A stretch of 64,000 bases of DNA. It comes from Pseudomonas sp. HOU2. GTDB lineage: Bacteria; Pseudomonadota; Gammaproteobacteria; Pseudomonadales; Pseudomonadaceae. Position numbers and translations under genes: made by a program. Positions 21,313 to 33,642 of this stretch are shown here, in pieces. The stretch lies in NCBI RefSeq assembly GCF_040729435.1, contig NZ_CP160398.1, forward strand, positions 4,445,001-4,509,000, given 5' to 3'. A model generated the notes under the pieces. It had not been told where the DNA came from, made no database searches, and was given only the letters and a program-made list of their open reading frames with translations. The stretch's first letter is position 1. Every line of letters begins with the position of its first letter.

Positions 21313-21354
21313 AAAAAAAACCGTGCACCGGAGTGATCCGGGCACGGTTTTTTT
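21313..21354 (+). terminator. Rho-independent terminator of the HU gene
   Basis: CCGTGC-a-CCGG stem pairing with CCGG-GCACGG around AGTGAT, preceded by eight A and followed by seven T, which makes it potentially bidirectional. Confidence 0.92.
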
Positions 21355-21387
21355 GTGCCTGCGATTTGGCGTGGTGCTACGCCGCCC

Positions 21388-21491
21388 TGTAGGAGCTGAC
21401 GAGTGAAACGAGGCTGCGATCTTTTGATCTTGTTTTCAAGCAGGATCAAAAGATCGTCCGATCGCGGCCCGAACGTGCCGCAGCTCCTACA
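21388..21491. repeat. chimeric REP-type element, family A
   Basis: The left arm is the ACGAGTGAAACGAGG variant seen at 6691. The right arm ends TGCCGCAGCTCCTACA but contains GTCCGATCGCGGCCCGAACG, so only the outermost and innermost parts pair. Confidence 0.8.
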
Positions 21492-21496
21492 CAGAA

Positions 21497-22516
21497 TCAG
21501 CGAACCCAGCGCTCGCGCCGCCAGATCTGCTGCTCGGACTTGGTCTGGAAGGTCCACGCCACGAAGCGGCTCTGTTTCTGCCCTTGCGACATCTCCACTA
21601 CCTGGCTTTCCAGCACGCCGGCCTTTTTCAGGGCGGTTTCGATGGCGGGCAGGTTCGAGGCTTTCGACACCAGAGTGCTGAACCACAGCACCTTGTGCTG
21701 GAAGTTCGCGCTCTCGGCGATCAGTTGGGTCACGAAACGCGCTTCTCCGCCTTCACACCACAGCTCGGCAGACTGACCACCGAAGTTCAGCGCCGGCAGT
21801 TTGCGTTTTGGATCGGCCTTGCCCAGTGCGCGCCATTTGCGCTCGCTGCCCTTGGTCGCCTCTTCCATCGAAGCGTGGAACGGCGGGTTGCACATGGTCA
21901 GGTCAAAGCGCTCGCCCGGCTCCAGCAAGCCGATCAGGATGTGCTTGCGGTTTTCCTGCTGGCGTAGCTGGATCACCTTGTTCAGCCCGTTGGACTGGAC
22001 GATGGCTCGGGCGGCAGCCACGGCGGTCGGATCGATTTCCGAACCGAGGAAGTGCCAGCGGTATTCGCTGTTACCGATCAGCGGATACACGCAGTTGGCG
22101 CCCATGCCGATGTCCAGCACGTTGACGATTGCACCACGCGGCACCTTGCCGTCGTTCATGCTCGCCAGCAAGTCCGCGAGGAAGTGCACGTAATCGGCAC
22201 GGCCCGGCACCGGCGGGCAGAGGTAATCGGCCGGAATGTCCCAATGCTCGATGCCATAAAACGCCTTGAGCAGCGCCCGGTTGAACACGCGCACCGCATC
22301 GGGGCTGGCGAAGTCGATGCTTTCCTTGCCGTACGGGTTGGTGATCACGAATTTCGCCAGTTCCGGCGTGGTCTTGATCAGCGCCGGGAAGTCGTAGCGA
22401 CCCTGGTGGCGATTGCGCGGGTGCAGGCTGGCCTTTTCACGCGGCTCGACGGCTTTGGCCGGGGTCGCGGCATCAGGCTTCTTGCGCGCAGGTTTGGGTG
22501 TGCGGGGGGCGTTCAT
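21497..22516 (-). CDS. rlmF: 23S rRNA (adenine-1618-N6)-methyltransferase RlmF
   Basis: 339 aa. Class I SAM-dependent methyltransferase: SAM motif [16 protein letters not shown], acidic EID after the second strand, and the catalytic NPPF ([10 protein letters not shown]) typical of N6-adenine enzymes. [13 protein letters not shown] near the N-terminus is the RlmF signature. The first 35 residues are basic and Pro/Ala-rich. I take ATG 22516; an ATG 48 bases upstream is in frame but no ribosome-binding site clearly decides. Confidence 0.93.
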   Translation of the reverse strand: MNAPRTPKPARKKPDAATPAKAVEPREKASLHPRNRHQGRYDFPALIKTTPELAKFVITNPYGKESIDFASPDAVRVFNRALLKAFYGIEHWDIPADYLCPPVPGRADYVHFLADLLASMNDGKVPRGAIVNVLDIGMGANCVYPLIGNSEYRWHFLGSEIDPTAVAAARAIVQSNGLNKVIQLRQQENRKHILIGLLEPGERFDLTMCNPPFHASMEEATKGSERKWRALGKADPKRKLPALNFGGQSAELWCEGGEARFVTQLIAESANFQHKVLWFSTLVSKASNLPAIETALKKAGVLESQVVEMSQGQKQSRFVAWTFQTKSEQQIWRRERWVR

Positions 22517-22590
22517 GGGTGTGATCGATTCGGGTATGGCTGAAAGTGGCGGGTATTGTCCCACATCCAGCCGCTGTGAACCCCATTCCC

Positions 22591-22676
22591 TGTAGGAGCT
22601 GCCGCAGGCTGCGATCTTTTGATCTTGTTTTTAAAAATCCAAAGTCAAAAGATCGCAGCCTGCGGCAGCTCCTACA
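22591..22676. repeat. REP-type palindrome, family A
   Basis: Standard GCCGCAGG arms, placed between the rlmF start and the valS terminator. Confidence 0.9.
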
Positions 22677-22694
22677 GGGGAGGTGTGGCGGGCA

Positions 22695-22724
22695 CAAAAA
22701 AAGGAGGCCATTGCGGCCTCCCTC
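22695..22724 (-). terminator. Rho-independent terminator of valS
   Basis: On the minus strand GGAGGCC/GGCCTCC arms are followed by seven T, 19 bases past the valS stop. Confidence 0.9.
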
Positions 22725-22742
22725 TTTGATTGCGGCTTGCCC

Positions 22743-25589
22743 TTACAGGCTGGAAATCCGCGCGTGCTGCTCGGCCAGCTTGCCCAAGGCCTGTTCAGCC
22801 TCGGCCAGTTTGGCGCGTTCTTTCTCGATGACTTCGGCCGGGGCCTTGTCAACGAAACCGGCGTTGGACAGCTTGCCGCCCACCCGCTGGACTTCGCCCT
22901 GCAGACGCAGGATTTCCTTGTCCAGACGTGCCAGTTCGGCGCCCTTGTCGATCAGACCGGCCATCGGCACCAGCACTTCCATCTCGCCGACCAGGGCGGT
23001 GGCGGACAGCGGTGCTTCTTCACCGGCGGCGAGTACGGTGATCGATTCCAGACGCGCCAGTTTCTTCAGCAGCGCTTCGTTCTCGGTCAGGCGACGCTGG
23101 TCTTCAGCGCTGACGTTCTTCAGGTAGATCGGCAGCGGCTTGCCCGGGCCGATGTTCATTTCGCCACGGATGTTACGCGTGCCGAGCATCAGGCCTTTGA
23201 GCCATTCGATGTCGTCTTCGGCGGCCGGATCGATGCGCTCTTCATTGGCCACCGGCCACGGTTGCAGCATGATCGTCTTGCCCTGAATGCCGGCCAGCGG
23301 CGCGATGCGCTGCCAGATTTCTTCAGTGATGAACGGCATGAACGGGTGCGCCAGACGCAGCGCCACTTCCAGCACGCGCACCAGCGTGCGACGGGTGCCG
23401 CGCTGACGCTCGACCGGTGCGTTTTCGTCCCACAGCACTGGCTTGGACAGTTCCAGGTACCAGTCGCAGTACTGGTTCCAGATGAACTCGTACAGCGCTT
23501 GCGCGGCAAGGTCGAAACGGAACTGATCCAGTTGACGGGTCACTTCGGCTTCGGTGCGCTGCAGCTGCGAGATGATCCAGCGATCCGCCAGCGACAGCTC
23601 GTAGGCTTCGCCGTTCTGGCCGCAGTCTTCGCCTTTGTCCAGAACATAGCGCGCCGCGTTCCAGATCTTGTTGCAGAAGTTGCGATAGCCTTCGACGCGG
23701 CCCATGTCGAACTTGATGTCGCGACCGGTGGACGCCAGCGAGCAGAAGGTGAAGCGCAGGGCGTCGGTGCCGTAGCTGGCGATGCCATCGGCGAACTCGT
23801 CACGGGTCTGCTTCTCGATCTTCTTCGCCAGTTTCGGCTGCATCATGCCGGAGGTGCGTTTCTGCACCAGATCTTCCAGCTCGATGCCGTCGATGATGTC
23901 CAGCGGGTCAAGGACGTTGCCCTTGGACTTGGACATCTTCTGGCCCTGGCCATCACGCACCAGACCGTGCACGTAAACGGTCTTGAACGGCACCTGCGGG
24001 GTACCGTCCTCGTTCTTGATCAGGTGCATCGTCAGCATGATCATCCGGGCAACCCAGAAGAAAATGATGTCGAAACCGGTGACCAGCACGTCGGTGGAGT
24101 GGAATTTCTTCAGGAACTCGGTCTTTTCCGGCCAGCCGAGGGTGGAGAACGTCCACAGACCCGAGCTGAACCAGGTGTCGAGCACGTCGTTGTCCTGTTG
24201 CAGCGCCACGTCCGGGCCGAGGTTGTGCTTGGCACGCACTTCGGCTTCGTCGCGACCGACGTAGACCTTGCCCGACTCGTCGTACCAGGCCGGAATCCGG
24301 TGACCCCACCACAGCTGACGGCTGATGCACCAGTCCTGGATGTCGCGCATCCACGAGAAGTACATGTTTTCGTACTGCTTGGGCACGAACTGGATGCGGC
24401 CGTCTTCAACGGCAGCAATCGCCGGCTCGGCCAGCGGTTTGGTCGACACGTACCACTGGTCGGTCAGCCACGGTTCGATCACGGTGCCGGAACGATCGCC
24501 TTTCGGCACTTTCAGGTTGTGATCGTCGACGCTGACCAGCAGGCCGGCGGCGTCGAACGCAGCGACGATCTGCTTGCGCGCTTCGAAACGCTCGAGACCG
24601 GCGTATTCGGCCGGGATCTTGCCGTCGATGCTGTCGTTCAGCGTGCCGTCGAGGTTAAACACCTGGGCGGCGGGCAGCACGTTGGCGTTCTTGTCGAAGA
24701 TGTTCAGCAGCGGCAGGTTGTGGCGCTTGCCGACTTCGTAGTCGTTGAAGTCGTGGGCCGGGGTGATTTTCACGCAACCGGTGCCGAATTCAGGATCGCA
24801 GTAATCGTCGGCAATGATCGGGATGCGGCGGCCAACCAGTGGCAGCTCGACGAATTTGCCGATCAGGGCTTTGTAGCGTTCATCGTTCGGGTTAACCGCG
24901 ACGGCGGAGTCGCCGAGCATGGTTTCCGGACGGGTGGTCGCGACGATCAGGAAATCGTTGCCTTCAGCGGTTTTCGCGCCGTCGGCCAGCGGGTACTTGA
25001 GGTTCCACAGGAAACCTTTCTCGTCGTGGTTTTCCACTTCGAGGTCGGAAATCGCCGTGTGCAGCTTGGTGTCCCAGTTGACCAGACGCTTGCCGCGGTA
25101 GATCAGACCGTCTTCGTGCAGGCGCACGAAGGCTTCTTTGACCGCTTCCGAGAGACCGTCGTCCATGGTGAAGCGCTCGCGGCTCCAGTCCACGGACGAA
25201 CCGAGGCGGCGGATCTGACGGCTGATGTTGCCGCCGGACTGATCCTTCCACTCCCAGACTTTCTCGAGGAATTTCTCGCGGCCCAGGTCATGGCGGTTCT
25301 GGCCGGTGGCTTCGAGTTGACGCTCCACCAGCATCTGCGTGGCGATACCGGCGTGGTCGGTGCCCGGCTGCCACAGGGTGTTGCGACCCTGCATGCGGCG
25401 GAAACGGATCAGGGCGTCCATGATCGCGTTGTTGAAACCGTGACCCATGTGCAGGCTGCCGGTGACGTTCGGCGGCGGGATCATGATGGTGTAGGAATCG
25501 CCCGCGCCTTGCGGTGCGAAATAGTTCTCGGACTCCCAGGTGTTGTACCAGGAAGTTTCAATGGCGTGCGGCTGGTAGGTCTTATCCAT
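22743..25589 (-). CDS. valS: valyl-tRNA synthetase
   Basis: 948 aa class Ia aminoacyl-tRNA synthetase that charges tRNA-Val. HIGH motif in [13 protein letters not shown] (about residue 40), the editing CP1 domain ([19 protein letters not shown]), [12 protein letters not shown], the anticodon-binding domain and a C-terminal coiled coil ([18 protein letters not shown]) that contacts tRNA. Start [11 protein letters not shown] is standard. Followed downstream by its own terminator. Confidence 0.98.
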   Translation of the reverse strand: MDKTYQPHAIETSWYNTWESENYFAPQGAGDSYTIMIPPPNVTGSLHMGHGFNNAIMDALIRFRRMQGRNTLWQPGTDHAGIATQMLVERQLEATGQNRHDLGREKFLEKVWEWKDQSGGNISRQIRRLGSSVDWSRERFTMDDGLSEAVKEAFVRLHEDGLIYRGKRLVNWDTKLHTAISDLEVENHDEKGFLWNLKYPLADGAKTAEGNDFLIVATTRPETMLGDSAVAVNPNDERYKALIGKFVELPLVGRRIPIIADDYCDPEFGTGCVKITPAHDFNDYEVGKRHNLPLLNIFDKNANVLPAAQVFNLDGTLNDSIDGKIPAEYAGLERFEARKQIVAAFDAAGLLVSVDDHNLKVPKGDRSGTVIEPWLTDQWYVSTKPLAEPAIAAVEDGRIQFVPKQYENMYFSWMRDIQDWCISRQLWWGHRIPAWYDESGKVYVGRDEAEVRAKHNLGPDVALQQDNDVLDTWFSSGLWTFSTLGWPEKTEFLKKFHSTDVLVTGFDIIFFWVARMIMLTMHLIKNEDGTPQVPFKTVYVHGLVRDGQGQKMSKSKGNVLDPLDIIDGIELEDLVQKRTSGMMQPKLAKKIEKQTRDEFADGIASYGTDALRFTFCSLASTGRDIKFDMGRVEGYRNFCNKIWNAARYVLDKGEDCGQNGEAYELSLADRWIISQLQRTEAEVTRQLDQFRFDLAAQALYEFIWNQYCDWYLELSKPVLWDENAPVERQRGTRRTLVRVLEVALRLAHPFMPFITEEIWQRIAPLAGIQGKTIMLQPWPVANEERIDPAAEDDIEWLKGLMLGTRNIRGEMNIGPGKPLPIYLKNVSAEDQRRLTENEALLKKLARLESITVLAAGEEAPLSATALVGEMEVLVPMAGLIDKGAELARLDKEILRLQGEVQRVGGKLSNAGFVDKAPAEVIEKERAKLAEAEQALGKLAEQHARISSL

Positions 25590-25702
25590 GCGCGGCGGGA
25601 CCCTATTGGCATTTATTCAGGAAAAGCCGGGAAGTATAGCGGGGCATGGGGCCGAGGGCGAGCGGGGCGGCCGGATGGAGATCTAAATGTGGTCGCGAAC
25701 TC

Positions 25703-25836
25703 TGTGGCGAGGGAGCTTGCTCCCGCTCGGCTGCGCAGCAGTCGTAACACGGCCACGCAGGCTTCGTGGACAAAACACTGTTGAATGGTTTTGGGGGGCG
25801 CTTCGCACCCCAACGGGAGCAAGCTCCCTCGCCACA
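25703..25836. repeat. REP-type palindrome, family C
   Basis: Outer arms TGTGGCGAGGGAGCTTGCTC and complement, with a longer unpaired centre of roughly 80 bases. Occupies most of the gap between valS and the next gene. Confidence 0.88.
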
Positions 25837-25853
25837 AAATACCGGGGGCCGGA

Positions 25854-26240
25854 CTATTCGTACTGGCTGAGGAGCCGTTCCATCCGCGCCTCGAGGCGGC
25901 GTTTGATTTCGGTTTCGATGTGCGGCGCGAAGTCGTCGAGCACGTCCTGCATGATCAATTGCGCGGCGGCGCGCAGTTCGCTATCGAGGTGCAGCAGGGC
26001 GTCCGGGCCTTTATCCACAGGCGCAACAGCAGGTGCCGGGGCCGGAGCGGGTGGTGGTTCGATGGCGGGCGGCGTGGCGTCGACGGCCTCGAACAACATC
26101 GGAATCTGTTCCTGTTCGCCATCCTCGACCGTGTCGGTCAGCAGTGGCGGTTGCAGGTTGTCATCGCCGAGCAACTGGCGGATCGATTCGAGATCGTCCA
26201 GCAGGTGCGCAGGCTTTTGCAGCGGTTTTGGAGTGTCCAT
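25854..26240 (-). CDS. hypothetical protein of the valS-holC interval (PA3833-like)
   Basis: 128 aa. A homologous-looking gene sits in the same place in P. aeruginosa. The centre (about residues 57-77) is a Pro/Ala linker. The C-terminal half (ELRAAAQLIMQDVLDDFAPHIETEIKRRLEARMERLL) is a strong amphipathic helix, possibly oligomerising. Such genes are sometimes labelled DNA polymerase III chi, probably by neighbourhood. Eight bases separate it from holC, so it is in that operon. No function assigned. Confidence 0.8.
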   Translation of the reverse strand: MDTPKPLQKPAHLLDDLESIRQLLGDDNLQPPLLTDTVEDGEQEQIPMLFEAVDATPPAIEPPPAPAPAPAVAPVDKGPDALLHLDSELRAAAQLIMQDVLDDFAPHIETEIKRRLEARMERLLSQYE

Positions 26241-26248
26241 CGGCGTAC

Positions 26249-26677
26249 TCAGAGTCGCTGTAAACGGTGGTCTTGCAGAGGATAGCCCTGTTCGCGGTAG
26301 AAACGGAAACTCTCCCGTGCCGCCGCGCGAATCGTCGGATCTTCCACCACCACTTCCGCCACCCGGGCGAATTTACTGGCGAAAGCCGGGACTTTCAGGT
26401 CGAGGTTGACCAGCAGGTCCTGATGCTCGCCGCAGTCAGCGCCCAGTCCCAGCACGATCAAACCATCCGGCTCGCTCTCGGCAGGGCCGTGCGGCAAGAA
26501 CGTTTCGCCCTTGAACGCCCACAGGCGCGCATCGAGGTCGTCACGCTGAGCGGCATCGCTGCAATGCAGGTAGATGCGGTGGCCCATGCGCCAGGCTTTC
26601 TCGGTGAGCTTGCAGGCAAAGTCCAGGCGAGCCGAAGGGTCGGCGCTGGGCAGGATGTAGAAGTCGACTTTGGTCAT
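26249..26677 (-). CDS. holC: DNA polymerase III chi subunit HolC
   Basis: 142 aa. Chi links the clamp-loader complex to single-strand binding protein at the replication fork. MTKVDFYILPSADPSARLDFACKLTEKAWRMG at the N-terminus and RVAEVVVEDPTIRAAARESFRFYREQGY at the C-terminus match the family. It follows pepA by 60 bases in the conserved pepA-holC-valS order. Confidence 0.93.
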   Translation of the reverse strand: MTKVDFYILPSADPSARLDFACKLTEKAWRMGHRIYLHCSDAAQRDDLDARLWAFKGETFLPHGPAESEPDGLIVLGLGADCGEHQDLLVNLDLKVPAFASKFARVAEVVVEDPTIRAAARESFRFYREQGYPLQDHRLQRL

Positions 26678-26737
26678 TGCGGTTCCTGAGCCTTGAGCGG
26701 CGTCACCGTAGAGTGACGCCGCCCAGGTTCATCGGTT

Positions 26738-28536
<1,799 letters not shown>

Positions 28537-29658
28537 TTGATCGTCTTCCGTTATCTGTCCCGTGAAGTGATGTTGACCCTGAGCGCCGTCAGCGCCGTGC
28601 TGCTGGTCATCATCATGAGCGGTCGCTTTATCAAATACCTTGCCCAGGCCGCTGCGGGCCAACTCGATCCGGGATCGCTGTTCCTGATCATGGGTTACCG
28701 TCTGCCGGGCTTCATGCAGCTGATCCTGCCGTTGGGCCTGTTTCTCGGGATCCTGCTGGCTTACGGCCGGTTGTACCTCGAAAGCGAAATGACCGTGCTC
28801 TCGGCCACCGGCATGAGTCAGCAGCGTCTGCTGCGCATGACCCTGTTCCCGGCGACGCTGGTGGCACTGGTGGTGGCGTGGCTGAGCCTGAGTCTGGCCC
28901 CGCAAGGCGCCAACCAGTTTCAGTTGCTGCTGAACAAGCAGGACGCCCTGACCGAGTTCGATACCCTCGAGCCTGGCCGTTTTCAGGCTTTGCGTGACGG
29001 CACACGGGTGACCTACACCGAAAGCCTGACCGACGACCGCGTCAACCTCGGCGGCGTGTTCATCTCGCAGAAAAATCTCGGGGCCAATCAGAAGGACCGC
29101 GGGATTTCCGTGCTGGTGGCCGAAAAGGGCCGTCAGGAGATCCACTCGGACGGCAACCGCTACCTGATCCTGCACAATGGCTATCGCTATGACGGCAGCC
29201 CGGGTCAGGCCGATTACCGCGCGATCAAATACGACACCTACGGCGTATTGCTGCCAAAACCCGACGCCAGTGACGAAGTCACCGACCGTGACGCGATCCC
29301 GACTTCGACCCTGCTGGGCGCCGACGACGAGCGTTCCAGGGCCGAGCTGCAATGGCGAATTTCGTTGCCGTTGCTGGTCTTCATCGTGACCCTGATGGCG
29401 GTGCCGCTGTCGCGGGTCAATCCGCGTCAGGGCCGTTTCCTGAAGCTGCTGCCGGCGATTCTTCTTTATATGGCTTACCTGACTATCCTGATTGCCGCCC
29501 GCGGCGCCCTCGAAAAAGGCAAGATCCCGCCGGCCCTTGGCCTGTGGTGGGTGCACGGGATCTTCCTGGTCATCGGTCTCGGCCTGCTGTACTGGGAGCC
29601 GTTGCGCCTGAAGCTGGCCAGCCGTCGCAGCGCTGCGCTGGAGGTGGCCCGTGGTTAA
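28537..29658 (+). CDS. lptF: LPS export ABC transporter permease LptF
   Basis: 373 aa. Six membrane segments (three at each end) around a periplasmic beta-jellyroll. With LptG and LptB2 it extracts lipopolysaccharide from the inner membrane. RYLSREVMLTLSAVSAVLLVIIMSGRF and GLFLGILLAYGRLYLESEM match pseudomonad LptF. I choose TTG 28537 (MIVFRYL), eight bases after GGAG; GTG 28528 has no site. It overlaps lptG by eight bases. Confidence 0.94.
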   Translation: MIVFRYLSREVMLTLSAVSAVLLVIIMSGRFIKYLAQAAAGQLDPGSLFLIMGYRLPGFMQLILPLGLFLGILLAYGRLYLESEMTVLSATGMSQQRLLRMTLFPATLVALVVAWLSLSLAPQGANQFQLLLNKQDALTEFDTLEPGRFQALRDGTRVTYTESLTDDRVNLGGVFISQKNLGANQKDRGISVLVAEKGRQEIHSDGNRYLILHNGYRYDGSPGQADYRAIKYDTYGVLLPKPDASDEVTDRDAIPTSTLLGADDERSRAELQWRISLPLLVFIVTLMAVPLSRVNPRQGRFLKLLPAILLYMAYLTILIAARGALEKGKIPPALGLWWVHGIFLVIGLGLLYWEPLRLKLASRRSAALEVARG

Positions 29659-30712
29659 ACTCGACCGCTACATCGGCAGCAGCGTATTCGTGGCGATCAT
29701 CGCCGTGCTGGCGATCATTCTGGGTCTGGCGACCCTGTTCGCCTTCATCGACGAGATGAGCGACGTCAGCGATACCTACACATTGACCGACGTGCTGAGC
29801 TTCGTCCTGCTCACCGCGCCGCGTCGCCTGTATGAAATGTTGCCGATGGCCGCACTGATCGGCTGTCTGATCGGCCTCGGCAGTCTGGCCAGCAGCAGCG
29901 AGCTGACCGTCATGCGTGCCGCGGGTGTGTCCATCGGACGCATCGTCTGGGCGGTCATGAAGCCAATGCTGGTGCTCATGTTGGCCGGCGTACTGATCGG
30001 CGAATACGTGGCCCCGGCCACCGAAAGCATGGCCCAGGCCAATCGCTCGCTGGCGCAAGGCAGCGGCGACGCGCAGAGCGCCAAGCACGGCATGTGGCAC
30101 CGTCAGGGTGAGGAATTCATCCATATCAACGCCGTGCAACCCGACGGCCTGTTGTATGGCGTGACCCGCTATCACTTCGACAAAGAGCGTCACTTGCTCA
30201 GCTCCAGCTTCGCCAAGCGTGCGGAGTTCGACGGCAAGCGCTGGCTGCTCAGCGACGTGACCACCACGGTGTTCCACGAGCGCAGCACCGAAGTGGTGAA
30301 CGCGCCGAGCGAGGAGTGGGACGTGTCGCTGAGCCCGCAATTGCTCAACACGGTGGTGATGGCGCCTGAGTCGCTGTCGATTTCCGGTCTGTGGGGCTAT
30401 ATCCACTATCTGGCGGACCAAGGCCTGAGCAATGGCCGTTACTGGCTGGCATTTTGGGTCAAGGTGTTGCAGCCGCTGGTCACCGCCGCGCTGGTGCTGA
30501 TGGCGATCTCGTTCATCTTCGGCCCGTTGCGCTCGGTCACCCTCGGGCAGCGGGTGTTCACCGGCGTGCTGGTGGGCTTCACCTTCCGCATCGTCCAGGA
30601 TCTGCTCGGCCCGTCGAGCCTGGTGTTCGGTTTCTCGCCGCTGTTCGCGGTGCTGGTGCCGGCCACGGTCTGTGCGCTGGCGGGTGTCTGGTTGCTGCGA
30701 CGGGCCGGTTGA
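29651..30712 (+). CDS. lptG: LPS export ABC transporter permease LptG
   Basis: 353 aa, GTG start inside the end of lptF. Partner of LptF in the Lpt transenvelope bridge. N-terminal MVKLDRYIGSSVFVAIIAVLAIILGLATLFAFIDEM, PRRLYEMLPMAALIG coupling-helix region, a periplasmic domain, then three C-terminal membrane segments. A hairpin terminator follows. Confidence 0.94.
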   Translation: MVKLDRYIGSSVFVAIIAVLAIILGLATLFAFIDEMSDVSDTYTLTDVLSFVLLTAPRRLYEMLPMAALIGCLIGLGSLASSSELTVMRAAGVSIGRIVWAVMKPMLVLMLAGVLIGEYVAPATESMAQANRSLAQGSGDAQSAKHGMWHRQGEEFIHINAVQPDGLLYGVTRYHFDKERHLLSSSFAKRAEFDGKRWLLSDVTTTVFHERSTEVVNAPSEEWDVSLSPQLLNTVVMAPESLSISGLWGYIHYLADQGLSNGRYWLAFWVKVLQPLVTAALVLMAISFIFGPLRSVTLGQRVFTGVLVGFTFRIVQDLLGPSSLVFGFSPLFAVLVPATVCALAGVWLLRRAG

Positions 30713-30742
30713 TGGCCGCGTTGTTGCCAACGCTTTAACCGC

Positions 30743-30776
30743 GAAAACGCCTCGGTCGACAGATCGGGGCGTTTTC
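30743..30776 (+). terminator. terminator of lptFG
   Basis: GAAAACGCC...GGCGTTTTC stem plus an inner TCG/CGG part. The tail is only moderately T-rich (GTTTTCGT). Confidence 0.7.
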
Positions 30777-30802
30777 GTATGCAATCGGGGTGACAGGCGA
30801 AC

Positions 30803-30832
30803 GTGACGCTTGCGCCGTGTATCAGGTACAAT
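30803..30832 (+). promoter_or_regulatory. candidate promoter of lepA-lepB
   Basis: GTGACG and TACAAT spaced 18 bases, about 50 bases before the lepA start codon. Confidence 0.4.
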
Positions 30833-30884
30833 TCCCGGCTATTTTTCGGCGGGCCAAGCCTGCAGCCTTTTTGAGTGTTGATCC

Positions 30885-32681
30885 GTGAGTGATTTGAGTC
30901 ATATCCGCAATTTCTCCATCATCGCCCACATTGACCATGGCAAGTCGACGCTGGCTGACCGTTTCATCCAGATGTGCGGTGGCCTGGCCGAGCGTGAAAT
31001 GGAAGCCCAGGTACTGGATTCCATGGATCTGGAGCGCGAACGCGGGATCACCATCAAGGCCCACAGCGTTACCCTCTATTACAAAGCCAAAGATGGCGTC
31101 ACCTACCAGCTGAACTTCATTGACACCCCGGGCCACGTCGACTTCACCTACGAAGTCAGCCGTTCCCTGGCCGCGTGTGAAGGTGCATTGCTGGTGGTCG
31201 ATGCCGGTCAGGGTGTTGAAGCCCAGTCCGTGGCCAACTGCTACACCGCCATCGAGCAAGGCCTCGAAGTCATGCCGGTGCTGAACAAGATCGACCTGCC
31301 ACAGGCCGAGCCGGACCGCGTCAAGGACGAGATCGAGAAGATCATCGGCATCGACGCCACCGACGCCGTCACCTGCAGCGCCAAGACCGGCCTGGGTGTC
31401 GACGAAGTGCTCGAACGTCTGGTCGCGACCATTCCTGCGCCGACCGGCAACATCGAAGATCCGCTGCAAGCGTTGATCATCGACTCCTGGTTCGACAACT
31501 ACCTGGGCGTTGTCTCCCTGGTGCGCGTGCGTCATGGCCGCGTGAAGAAGGGCGACAAGATCCTGGTGAAATCCACCGGCAAGATCCACCTGGTCGACAG
31601 CGTCGGTGTATTCAACCCGAAACACACTGCCACCGCTGACCTCAAGGCCGGCGAAGTGGGCTTCATCATCGCCAGCATCAAGGACATTCACGGTGCACCG
31701 GTCGGTGACACCCTGACCCTGAGTTCGACTCCGGATGTGCCGGTTCTGCCCGGCTTCAAACGCATCCAGCCACAGGTTTATGCCGGTCTGTTCCCGGTCA
31801 GCTCCGACGACTTCGAAGACTTCCGCGAAGCGCTGCAGAAACTGACCCTGAACGACTCGTCGCTGCAGTACACCCCGGAAAGCTCCGACGCCCTGGGCTT
31901 CGGCTTCCGTTGCGGGTTCCTCGGCATGCTGCACATGGAGATCATCCAGGAGCGCCTGGAGCGCGAATACGACCTGGACCTGATCACCACCGCGCCAACG
32001 GTAATTTTCGAGCTGGTGCTGAAAACCGGTGAAACGATTTACGTCGACAACCCATCCAAGCTTCCGGATGTGTCGACAATCGAAGACATGCGCGAGCCGA
32101 TCGTGCGGGCCAACATCCTGGTTCCGCAGGAACACCTGGGCAATGTCATCACCCTGTGCATCGAGAAACGCGGCGTTCAGGTCGACATGCTGTTCCTCGG
32201 CAATCAGGTCCAGGTGACCTACGACCTGCCGATGAACGAAGTGGTCCTGGACTTCTTCGACCGTCTCAAATCTACCAGCCGTGGCTATGCTTCGCTGGAT
32301 TACCATTTCGATCGTTACCAATCGGCTAATCTGGTGAAACTGGACGTGCTGATCAACGGTGACAAGGTCGACGCCCTGGCGTTGATCGTGCACCGTGACA
32401 ATTCGCACTTCAAAGGTCGCCAGTTGACCGAGAAGATGAAAGAACTGATTCCTCGTCAGATGTTCGACGTGGCGATCCAGGCGGCCATTGGCGGTCAGAT
32501 CGTTGCCCGGACCACCGTCAAGGCACTCAGAAAGAACGTATTGGCCAAATGCTACGGCGGTGACGTAAGCCGTAAGAAAAAGCTGCTCGAAAAGCAAAAG
32601 GCCGGTAAGAAACGCATGAAGCAGGTCGGCAACGTGGAAATTCCACAAGAAGCCTTCCTTGCCGTGCTCAGGTTGGAATAG
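30885..32681 (+). CDS. lepA: elongation factor 4 (LepA)
   Basis: 598 aa translational GTPase that back-translocates or helps assemble 30S subunits. G1 [11 protein letters not shown]3 DTPGHVDF, G4 NKIDLP, EF-G-like domains II, III and V, and the LepA-specific C-terminal domain rich in Lys ([20 protein letters not shown]). GTG start at 30885. Nine bases separate it from lepB, the usual pair. Confidence 0.98.
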   Translation: MSDLSHIRNFSIIAHIDHGKSTLADRFIQMCGGLAEREMEAQVLDSMDLERERGITIKAHSVTLYYKAKDGVTYQLNFIDTPGHVDFTYEVSRSLAACEGALLVVDAGQGVEAQSVANCYTAIEQGLEVMPVLNKIDLPQAEPDRVKDEIEKIIGIDATDAVTCSAKTGLGVDEVLERLVATIPAPTGNIEDPLQALIIDSWFDNYLGVVSLVRVRHGRVKKGDKILVKSTGKIHLVDSVGVFNPKHTATADLKAGEVGFIIASIKDIHGAPVGDTLTLSSTPDVPVLPGFKRIQPQVYAGLFPVSSDDFEDFREALQKLTLNDSSLQYTPESSDALGFGFRCGFLGMLHMEIIQERLEREYDLDLITTAPTVIFELVLKTGETIYVDNPSKLPDVSTIEDMREPIVRANILVPQEHLGNVITLCIEKRGVQVDMLFLGNQVQVTYDLPMNEVVLDFFDRLKSTSRGYASLDYHFDRYQSANLVKLDVLINGDKVDALALIVHRDNSHFKGRQLTEKMKELIPRQMFDVAIQAAIGGQIVARTTVKALRKNVLAKCYGGDVSRKKKLLEKQKAGKKRMKQVGNVEIPQEAFLAVLRLE

Positions 32682-32690
32682 TCAGGTCCT

Positions 32691-33545
32691 ATGTCACTAA
32701 ATTTCCCGCTGTTGCTGGTCATCGCCGTGTTCGTCTGCGGCCTGTTGGCGTTGCTCGATCTGCTGTTCCTGGCGCCGCGTCGGCGTGCTGCCATTGCCTC
32801 TTATCAAGGCAGTGTCAGCCAGCCCGAGCCCGTGGTGGTCGAGAAGCTGAACAAAGAGCCGTTGCTGGTTGAATACGGCAAGTCGTTCTTTCCGGTGCTG
32901 TTCATCGTGCTGGTGCTGCGTTCGTTCCTGGTGGAACCGTTCCAGATTCCATCCGGCTCGATGAAACCGACCCTGGACGTGGGCGACTTCATTCTGGTGA
33001 ACAAGTTTTCTTACGGGATCCGCCTGCCGGTGATCGACAAGAAAATCATCGAAGTCGGTGATCCGCAGCGTGGCGATGTGATGGTGTTCCGCTACCCGAG
33101 CGACCCGAACGTCAACTACATCAAGCGTGTAGTCGGCCTGCCGGGGGACACGGTGCGTTACACCGCCGACAAGCGTCTGTTGGTCAATGGCGAGTCGATT
33201 GCCGAGCAACTGGTCGGCTCCGAGCCGGGCACGCTGGGCAGCGCGGAGCTCTACAAGGAGAAACTCGGCGCTGCCGAGCACCTGATCCGCAAGGAAATGA
33301 GCCGCTACCGCGCCACGCCGGACCATACCTGGACCGTGCCGGCCGGGCACTACTTCATGATGGGCGACAACCGCGACAACTCCAACGACAGTCGCTATTG
33401 GGATGATCCGAACATTCCCAAGGATCTGCTGGGCATGGTTCCCGACCAGAATATCGTCGGCAAAGCCTTCGCTGTCTGGATGAGCTGGCCGGAACCGAAA
33501 CTCAGCCACCTGCCGAATTTCTCGCGGGTTGGCCTGATCAAGTAA
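32691..33545 (+). CDS. lepB: signal peptidase I
   Basis: 284 aa inner-membrane protease that cleaves Sec and Tat signal peptides. Two N-terminal membrane segments (about 4-26 and 64-80), nucleophile Ser90 in SGSMKPTL, general-base Lys145 in YIKRVVGLPGD and the box GDNRDNSNDSR. Downstream there is a small hairpin (33554-33574) and then the rnc leader. Confidence 0.97.
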   Translation: MSLNFPLLLVIAVFVCGLLALLDLLFLAPRRRAAIASYQGSVSQPEPVVVEKLNKEPLLVEYGKSFFPVLFIVLVLRSFLVEPFQIPSGSMKPTLDVGDFILVNKFSYGIRLPVIDKKIIEVGDPQRGDVMVFRYPSDPNVNYIKRVVGLPGDTVRYTADKRLLVNGESIAEQLVGSEPGTLGSAELYKEKLGAAEHLIRKEMSRYRATPDHTWTVPAGHYFMMGDNRDNSNDSRYWDDPNIPKDLLGMVPDQNIVGKAFAVWMSWPEPKLSHLPNFSRVGLIK

Positions 33546-33553
33546 TCAATCAC

Positions 33554-33574
33554 GGCGCTGTTGACCACAGCGCC
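33554..33574 (+). other. hairpin between lepB and rnc
   Basis: GGCGCTGT-TGACC-ACAGCGCC, a perfect 8-bp stem eight bases after the lepB stop, without a T-run. Could be an RNase III target or partial terminator. Confidence 0.6.
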
Positions 33575-33642
33575 GAATGCATTTCTGGAGTCGACACAAA
33601 TCGGCACCAGGGCATGAAGCCACGATATTCAGGACGTCATTT

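Noticed and set aside
22683..25784. Thousand-codon open frame antisense to valS
   Set aside because: Same composition shadow; valS on the minus strand has all synthetase motifs.
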